From contig JAQGIF010000274.1 in NCBI GenBank assembly GCA_028291345.1, positions 1 to 38,232 of the forward strand: 38,232 bases of DNA, given 5' to 3'. Below the pieces are notes generated by a model, which was not told the DNA's origin, did no database searches, and saw nothing but the letters and a program-made list of their open reading frames with translations. Within the stretch, counting starts at the first letter, position 1. Each line of letters opens with the position of its first letter. This document shows, in pieces, positions 33,559 to 38,232 of this stretch. This DNA is from Rhodospirillales bacterium (GTDB lineage Bacteria; Pseudomonadota; Alphaproteobacteria; BOG-932; Roseiterribacteraceae). The position numbers were made by a program, and so were the translations under genes.

Positions 33559-35166
33559 TCAGTACCCCGGAATTACCCCTGGAAATACATATTGCTGCAA
33601 GGCGACCAGCAGTCCGAGAAGAAATGTCAGGAATACGCTGTGCCAAAAGGTCCGGGCGAAGACGATGCCTTCCCGGCCCTTCAGGTCCGTCACCGACACG
33701 CCTGTCGCGATATTCTGCGGGGAGATCATCTTGCCCATCACACCGCCGGACGAATTTGTGGCGGCGAACAGCACGGGGTTGAGGTTGAGTTGCCTGGCGG
33801 CGACGACCTGCAGGTTGCCGAACAGCGCGTTTCCCGACGTGTCGCTGCCCGACAGGAAGACCGCGATCCAGCCGAGGAAGGGCGATAGCAGGACGAAGCC
33901 ATGGCCGGTCGAAGCGACCGCCTTGCCAAGCGTATAGGCAAGCCCGGCATAATTCATCAGATAGGCCAACCCGACAATAAACATCACCGTCAGCACCGCG
34001 AGCCAAGCCTGGCTGATCGTATGCCGGATGCAAGCCAGAAAAACCGACGGGGATACGCGGAAAATCGCCGCTGTAACAATTGTCGATATCAGGATAGCGG
34101 TGCCGGTGGCGAGTGGCTGAAAGCTCCAGATCGCGGCATAGGGCTTATCTTCATAAAGTGTGATCGCGATGGCGTTGTGCAGCCCTGGCCAGGCGATGGC
34201 ACTTTGACCAATCGATGCAACCTTGAGCGACGTCCAAACGATGACCACCGCGGACACCAACAGCCAGGGCACCCATCCCTGCCAAGCGGGAACCACGGTT
34301 CCGGTCCCCGGTCCGAGCGCGGTTTCGGCAATGGCGAACTCGGGATCCAGCGCGGGCTTCCAAAACCGCAGGAACAGTAATGTGACGATGAGCGAGCCCA
34401 GCGAAGCCAGGACGTCGGTCAGTGCATAGTTGATAAAGTTCGACGCCACGAACTGCGACAGCGCGAAGCTGGCGCCGGCGACCAGCAGGATGGGCCAGAG
34501 CGCTGCGATCGAACGCCGGCCACCATAGAGCGCCATGACATAAAAGGGCAGGATCATTGCCATCACCGGCAGTTGACGTCCGATCATGGCACCCAGCACC
34601 GGAGCCGGCAGTCCGGTAACGGCGCCGAGCACTGTGACCGGCGCTCCGAGCGCGCCGAAGGCGACCGGAGCGGTATTGAAGATCAGCACAAACACAAGCG
34701 CCTCAAGCGGCGGATAGCCGCACAGAATCAACAATGCGCTGGTGATCGCGACCGGCGTGCCAAAGCCGGCGATTCCCTCCAGCAGCGCACCAAAGCAAAA
34801 GCCGATGACTAGGAGTACGATTCGGCGGTCATTGGGAAGGTAGGCGACGATCCACTCGCGAAACGCGTCGAACCGTCCTGAACGAACCGCGATATTGTAA
34901 AGCAGCAGGGCGTTCAGCACGATCCACATGACCGGCCAAAGAGCAAACACCATGCCGTTCGCCGCGGCGTCGAGCGCCAGTCCCAATGGCAGGTGCCAGG
35001 CTGCCACCGCGACGACCAGCCCGACGATCAGTCCGGCCAGCGCAGCCTGCCATCCAGGCCGGTGCAATATACCGAGCAGCACGAGCACGACGACGATCGG
35101 CAACGCGGCCACGACAAATGAAAGGGCAAGGCTGCCCCCCACTGGCGTCAAGAGTTGGTGAAACAT
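33559..35166 (-). CDS. L-lactate permease (LldP/LctP) family transporter
   Basis: A 535-residue transporter with about 12-14 hydrophobic segments. Family-typical stretches are GFGTPVAITSALLILCGYPP, NTAPVAFGALGAPVTVLG near residues 165-190, FLSGSDTSGNALFGNLQ and SSGGVMGKMISPQNIA. ATG 35166 is supported by GAGGGCAGGG; a frame continuing to 35367 lies in the divergent promoter region. LldP proteins import lactate and glycolate with protons. Location next to steroid genes suggests uptake or export of a short oxo- or hydroxy-acid, though plain lactate uptake is the simplest reading. Confidence 0.9.
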   Translation of the reverse strand: MFHQLLTPVGGSLALSFVVAALPIVVVLVLLGILHRPGWQAALAGLIVGLVVAVAAWHLPLGLALDAAANGMVFALWPVMWIVLNALLLYNIAVRSGRFDAFREWIVAYLPNDRRIVLLVIGFCFGALLEGIAGFGTPVAITSALLILCGYPPLEALVFVLIFNTAPVAFGALGAPVTVLGAVTGLPAPVLGAMIGRQLPVMAMILPFYVMALYGGRRSIAALWPILLVAGASFALSQFVASNFINYALTDVLASLGSLIVTLLFLRFWKPALDPEFAIAETALGPGTGTVVPAWQGWVPWLLVSAVVIVWTSLKVASIGQSAIAWPGLHNAIAITLYEDKPYAAIWSFQPLATGTAILISTIVTAAIFRVSPSVFLACIRHTISQAWLAVLTVMFIVGLAYLMNYAGLAYTLGKAVASTGHGFVLLSPFLGWIAVFLSGSDTSGNALFGNLQVVAARQLNLNPVLFAATNSSGGVMGKMISPQNIATGVSVTDLKGREGIVFARTFWHSVFLTFLLGLLVALQQYVFPGVIPGY

Positions 35167-35311
35167 CTTTGCCCTGCCCTCGCCTGTCCCACGAACCGAT
35201 ATACCCTGTCGACCGCAGTCGCGGAATCGGATTTGCTTGCGGCAGCGTCGACTTCGCGCAACCTTATGCCAAATCCGGCGGATGAACCGCCAGACTCCAT
35301 CGGGGAAGCTC

Positions 35312-36100
35312 ATGACCAAACGCCTGCACGATAAAATTGCCATCATCACCGGATCGGGACGCGGCATCGGCCGGGCCTGCGCGCTGCGCTATGCCATCGA
35401 GGGCGCGGTGGTCTTCGTCAACGATATCAATGCCGATAACGTCGCCAAGGTCACCGCCGAAATCATCGCGGCTGGCGGCCGCGCGGTCGCGCATCACTGC
35501 GACGTCACGGATCCGGCGGCGGTGCAGGCGCTGGTCGATCATGCGGTTAAGGAGTTCGGCCGGCTGGACGTGATGTTCGCCAATGCCGGCGGATCGATGC
35601 CCAAGGCGACGCACCTAACCAGCGTCGAGGAATATCGGAACGTCGTCGCGCTCAACCAGGATGCGGTGTTCTACGGCATCCACGCTGCTCTGCCCGTCTT
35701 CATGCGGCAGAAATCGGGGCTGTTTCTGACAACCGCATCGGGCGCCGGGCAAAACGGGGTTGCCGATCTCGCGGCCTATGGCGCGGCCAAGGCGGCGGTG
35801 ATCAACCTGATGCGGGTCATCGCGGTCGAATATGGCGGCATGGGCATTCGCGCCAACTCCATCTCCCCCGGCCCGATGGGAACCGAGTTGATGCGCAGCT
35901 GGCTGGCGACGATGGAAGGCGGCGCGGACGCTTTCGAAGCCCAGGTGCCGTCGGGCCGACTGGGTACGGAAGAGGACATCGCGGTCGCCGCCGCCTTCCT
36001 CGCCACCGACGAGGCTTTCTTCATCAATGGCGTATGCCTGCCGGTCGACGGCGCGGTCAGTGCCCTTCTCGCCTCGCCAAGGCCGGGGAAACCGCTATGA
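35312..36100 (+). CDS. Short-chain dehydrogenase/reductase
   Basis: A 262-residue classical SDR. It has ITGSGRGIG for cofactor binding, FANAGGS in place of the common NNAG, a catalytic Ser in TTASGAGQNG, and YGAAKAA with catalytic Tyr and Lys. The dinucleotide-binding beta2 end (NDIN) suggests NAD rather than NADP. GGGGAAG precedes ATG 35312; a longer frame reaching 35237 lies in the divergent promoter region. It is first in a three-gene plus-strand operon with another SDR and the EthD protein. A hydroxysteroid dehydrogenase role is suggested by context. Confidence 0.88.
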   Translation: MTKRLHDKIAIITGSGRGIGRACALRYAIEGAVVFVNDINADNVAKVTAEIIAAGGRAVAHHCDVTDPAAVQALVDHAVKEFGRLDVMFANAGGSMPKATHLTSVEEYRNVVALNQDAVFYGIHAALPVFMRQKSGLFLTTASGAGQNGVADLAAYGAAKAAVINLMRVIAVEYGGMGIRANSISPGPMGTELMRSWLATMEGGADAFEAQVPSGRLGTEEDIAVAAAFLATDEAFFINGVCLPVDGAVSALLASPRPGKPL

Positions 36101-36140
36101 TCGGATCAGCATCCTACTGATCTCTACGAAAGCGTTATCC

Positions 36141-36923
36141 ATGGATTTTCTCGATTTCACAGGCAAGGTCGTGCTCGTCACCGGCGGGGCGCGCGGCGTC
36201 GGCCGCGGCATTACGCAAAGTTTCCTCGATCATGGCGCAACCGTCGTGATCTGCGGCCGCAACCCGCCCGAAACGCCCAGCAGCGGCAAAGGTGGCCAGG
36301 CGCAGTTCATCAAGGCCGACGTGCGCGACGCCGCCCAGGTGGACACGATGATGGCGGAGATCGAGACGCGGTTCGGCCAGCTGGACGTCGTCATCAATAA
36401 TGCCGGTGGCGCCCCGCCTTCGGACCCGTCGACCGTATCGCCGCGCTTTTCCGAATCGATCATCAAGCTGAACCTGCTGGCGCCTCTATTCGTGTCTCAG
36501 GCGGCGAACCATATCATGCAGAAGCAGGAAACCGGCGGCAGCATCGTCAACATCGCCAGTGTGACGGTGCCCCGACCCGAACCGCAGACCGCGGCCTATG
36601 GCGCAGCCAAAGCGGGCCTGTGCAATCTCAGCCAGGCCCACGCGCTGGCCTGGGCGCCGAAGGTCAGGGTCAATGCGATCATCGCCGGGCTGATCCGCAC
36701 CGAACTGGCGCATCTGCATTATGGCGACGAGGAAGGCATCAAGAAGGTCGCCTCGACCATTCCGCTGCAGCGCATGGCGATCCCGCAGGATATGGCGAAT
36801 GCCTGCATGTATCTGGCCTCGCCTTTGTCCAGCTATGTCACCGGCACCAACCTGACCGTCGATGGTGGCGGCCAGTTGCCCAGCTTCTCCGACGCGGCGG
36901 CGGGACATTCCGAACGCAAGTAA
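36141..36923 (+). CDS. Short-chain dehydrogenase/reductase (possible IpdF counterpart)
   Basis: A 260-residue SDR with VTGGARGVGRGI, NNAGGAPPSDP, a catalytic Ser in VNIASVTVPRP, and YGAAKAGLCNL. The C-terminus ends in a usual YVTGTNLTVDGGGQLPSF. An Arg after the second strand (CGRNPP) suggests NADP use. ATG 36141 lies 40 bases after the first SDR; an earlier in-frame start at 36027 would overlap that gene. IpdF of the actinobacterial HIP cluster has a similar length, but similarity among SDRs is too general for a firm call. Confidence 0.87.
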   Translation: MDFLDFTGKVVLVTGGARGVGRGITQSFLDHGATVVICGRNPPETPSSGKGGQAQFIKADVRDAAQVDTMMAEIETRFGQLDVVINNAGGAPPSDPSTVSPRFSESIIKLNLLAPLFVSQAANHIMQKQETGGSIVNIASVTVPRPEPQTAAYGAAKAGLCNLSQAHALAWAPKVRVNAIIAGLIRTELAHLHYGDEEGIKKVASTIPLQRMAIPQDMANACMYLASPLSSYVTGTNLTVDGGGQLPSFSDAAAGHSERK

Positions 36924-36958
36924 TCAAACGTTGAAAATCAACTATATGGGGAAAGATC

Positions 36959-37708
36959 ATGCACAAAGTCATCGCGCTGATAAAGCGCAAGCCGGGAATG
37001 TCGCGGGCTGATTTCATCGCCTATTACGAGGCCCACCACGCCCCGCTGGCGCGCAAATGCTTTCCCCAGATCGTCCAGTATCGCCGCAACTTCATCGACC
37101 TAACCGGCGCGATCATGGCGCCGGGTATGCCGGACCCGGACTTCGATTCGGTGACCGAAATCTGGTACCGCGATCGCGCCGCCTATGACGAGATGCTGTC
37201 GACCCATTTCATGGCCGGTGTCCAGGAAACCATCGAGAACGACGAGCGGAACTTCCTCGACCAATCGATGACCCGCATGCTGAAGGTCGACGAGCGCGGC
37301 GCGCAGCACGCGGACGCCGAGCTTCGCCCCAGCATCGGCTCCCCGCCCGACGAAGGCATGTTCAAGGTCATCGCCCTTCTAACCCGCAAGGCCGGTATGC
37401 CGCAGGCGGATTTCGTCGATTATTACGAAACCCATCATTCGAAGCTGATCTGGTCCCTGTTCCCCTGGATTTTCGAATATCGCCGTAACTTCATCGACAC
37501 CACCGGCGCGATCATCTTCCCCGCCGCGACCCTGCCCGATTTCGACGTGGTCACCGAACTGTGGTTCCAGGACCGCGCCGGCTACGACCACATGATCACG
37601 GCCCATGGCGACCCCGCCGTCAGCGGCGCAATCGCCGCCGATGAGGAAAACTGCTTCGACCGCAGCAAAACACGGTTCTTCATCGTGGAAGAGGCGGAGA
37701 CGGCTTAG
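36959..37708 (+). CDS. Tandem EthD-domain protein
   Basis: A 249-residue protein with two EthD domains in one chain. The first half begins MHKVIALIKRKPGMSRADFI, YYEAHHAPL and ends VDERG at about 118. The second half begins MFKVIALLTRKAGMPQADFV, YYETHHSKL. Shared features are YYExHH, YRRNFID(L/T)TGAI and a W-x-x-DRA-Y-D segment. EthD proteins are small dimeric alpha+beta barrels tied to P450 or ring-oxidation gene clusters. One chain here can form the complete dimer by itself. GGGGAAAGATC precedes ATG 36959. It is the third gene after two SDRs. A cyclase, decarboxylase or carrier role is possible; none is established. Confidence 0.88.
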   Translation: MHKVIALIKRKPGMSRADFIAYYEAHHAPLARKCFPQIVQYRRNFIDLTGAIMAPGMPDPDFDSVTEIWYRDRAAYDEMLSTHFMAGVQETIENDERNFLDQSMTRMLKVDERGAQHADAELRPSIGSPPDEGMFKVIALLTRKAGMPQADFVDYYETHHSKLIWSLFPWIFEYRRNFIDTTGAIIFPAATLPDFDVVTELWFQDRAGYDHMITAHGDPAVSGAIAADEENCFDRSKTRFFIVEEAETA

Positions 37709-37740
37709 AGCCATCTTGTTGTGCATGCGGTTCGGGCCGT

Positions 37741-37875
37741 GGTCATCGGCCGCGCAAGCTGACGCCGCAGCAGGAGAGTGCGCTGGCCGCGCATGTGACG
37801 GCCCATCCGGACATTACGCTTTGCCGCATTGCAGACCTGGATGGAGATTGAGCACGGGGTCCGTCTGAGTGGCCA
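37741..37875 (+). pseudogene. IS630-type transposase fragment (plus-strand piece)
   Basis: The plus strand reads GHRPRKLTPQQESALAAHV, TAHPDITLCRIADLDGD then TGA at 37849-37851; in the next frame follows WMEIEHGVRLS. These are the second helix-turn-helix part of IS630 transposases (RKLTPEQEAxLAAHVAAHPD, EHGVRLSVATV). The fragment has at least one frameshift and lacks the DDE domain. It points away from the first-domain fragment on the minus strand. Confidence 0.65.
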
Positions 37876-38040
37876 CCGTTTCGCCCATCCGACGCCGTCG
37901 GATCAGCGCCTTGTAGATGTAGGAAATGCTGACCTGGAATACCGGCGCAATCGCGCCCGCACCGCGAGTCCACTATCCACCGCCGCCAAAACGCGAACCC
38001 GAAGATCCGCCGAATAACTGCGGCCCTGATGCCAGGTCAT
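37876..38040 (-). pseudogene. IS630-type transposase N-terminal fragment (minus-strand piece)
   Basis: GGAGGA and ATG 38040 start MTWHQGRSYSADLRVRVL, AAVDSGLAVRA. After a one-base deletion follows IAPVFQVSISYIYKALIRRR, then MGETVAT. This is the first helix-turn-helix of IS630 transposases. The expected next part (RPRKLTPQQ) lies on the opposite strand at 37741, so the element was broken by an inversion near the palindrome GTGGCCAC. Confidence 0.65.
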
Positions 38041-38098
38041 CGCTCCTCCACAACATACTGTCGTCAGTGGAAGCGAATCACATATTCCCCTTGTTTGG

Positions 38099-38116
38099 GA
38101 ATCTCAAAAGCGATTC
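38099..38116. repeat. Possible terminal inverted repeat of the IS630 remnant
   Basis: GAATC-TCAAAAGC-GATTC lies 58 bases upstream of the transposase start, where an insertion sequence end is expected. The frame of the toxin-like fragment starts right next to it. Assignment as element end is inferred. Confidence 0.3.
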
Positions 38117-38220
38117 TCAACGGCATTCCAGTCGTCGGCAGCGCAGGCAACTTGCTCGCCGCCAAGCAGCAAGGCCTCGTAAATCAGATTGGGACGGTGC
38201 TGAACGATTGGCGCCGCTGA
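38105..38220 (+). pseudogene. C-terminal fragment of a DUF3368/PIN-type toxin
   Basis: The frame ending at TGA 38218-38220 reads ILNGIPVVGSAGNLLAAKQQ then GLVNQIGTVLNDWRR. The run IPVVGSAGxLLxAKxxGL is typical of the end of DUF3368 PIN-like toxins. The N-terminal catalytic part is missing, replaced by the IS630 end. It lies at the window edge. Confidence 0.45.
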
Positions 38221-38232
38221 GGATATTTCCTG

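Noticed and set aside
1-38232. CRISPR array, prophage or rRNA genes
   Set aside because: No regularly spaced direct repeats, phage structural genes or rRNA-like stretches were seen in the window.

Overview
The window looks like a chromosomal catabolic island of a sphingomonad-type alphaproteobacterium. This rests on the high GC content, the protein repertoire and the wording of the decayed mobile and toxin genes; no rRNA or phylogenetic marker is present to confirm it. The central theme is aerobic steroid (or steroid-like polycyclic terpenoid) breakdown. About 33 apparently intact genes lie between decayed flanks: a tRNA-Met edge and a dead beta-propeller gene on the left, and IS630 and toxin remnants on the right.

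Layout. 1-1207: partial tRNA-Met and a YncE-like pseudogene. 1267-9027: cytochrome P450, a FadD3-like acyl-CoA ligase, a luciferase-type flavin monooxygenase with a flavin reductase, a LuxR-type regulator, an HSL-type esterase and an NTF2-like protein. 9164-9726: a scar made of two gene fragments. 9763-10074: a DUF1272 protein. 10110-13747 (minus): an operon for the lower meta-cleavage pathway, in order C-C hydrolase, hydratase, acetaldehyde dehydrogenase, aldolase; these correspond to HsaD, HsaE, HsaG and HsaF of steroid A/B-ring breakdown. 14047-16888 (plus): sulfotransferase, DUF1214 protein and VOC protein. 16895-17470: a dead MazEF-type module with its operator-like repeat. 17588-19680: a KshA-like Rieske oxygenase divergent from a LysR regulator, with a perfect inverted repeat at the LysR start.

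19793-32223 (minus) is a tightly packed 12-gene operon: quinone oxidoreductase, FadB-like fusion, IpdA, IpdB, EchA20-like, FadA6-like thiolase, acyl-CoA dehydrogenase, APH-type phosphotransferase, IpdC-like, two SDRs and a MaoC hydratase. With FadD3 at 2679-4232 this matches the known HIP-CoA (steroid C/D-ring) route of actinobacteria. FadD3 activates the propanoate side chain, IpdC and SDRs oxidise the bicycle, EchA20 and IpdAB open the rings, and FadA6 with beta-oxidation enzymes finishes. 32555-35166 (minus): an internally duplicated membrane protein and a lactate-permease family transporter. 35312-37708 (plus): two SDRs and a tandem EthD protein. 37741-38220: rearranged IS630 pieces and a toxin tail.

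Not in the window, and so expected elsewhere if the pathway is complete: a ring-cleaving extradiol dioxygenase (HsaC), HsaA, KstD, the Rieske reductase and a KstR2-like repressor. The exact substrate cannot be read from sequence. The least explained parts are the LLM/flavin-reductase pair, the sulfotransferase-DUF1214-VOC operon, the duplicated membrane protein and the tandem EthD protein.
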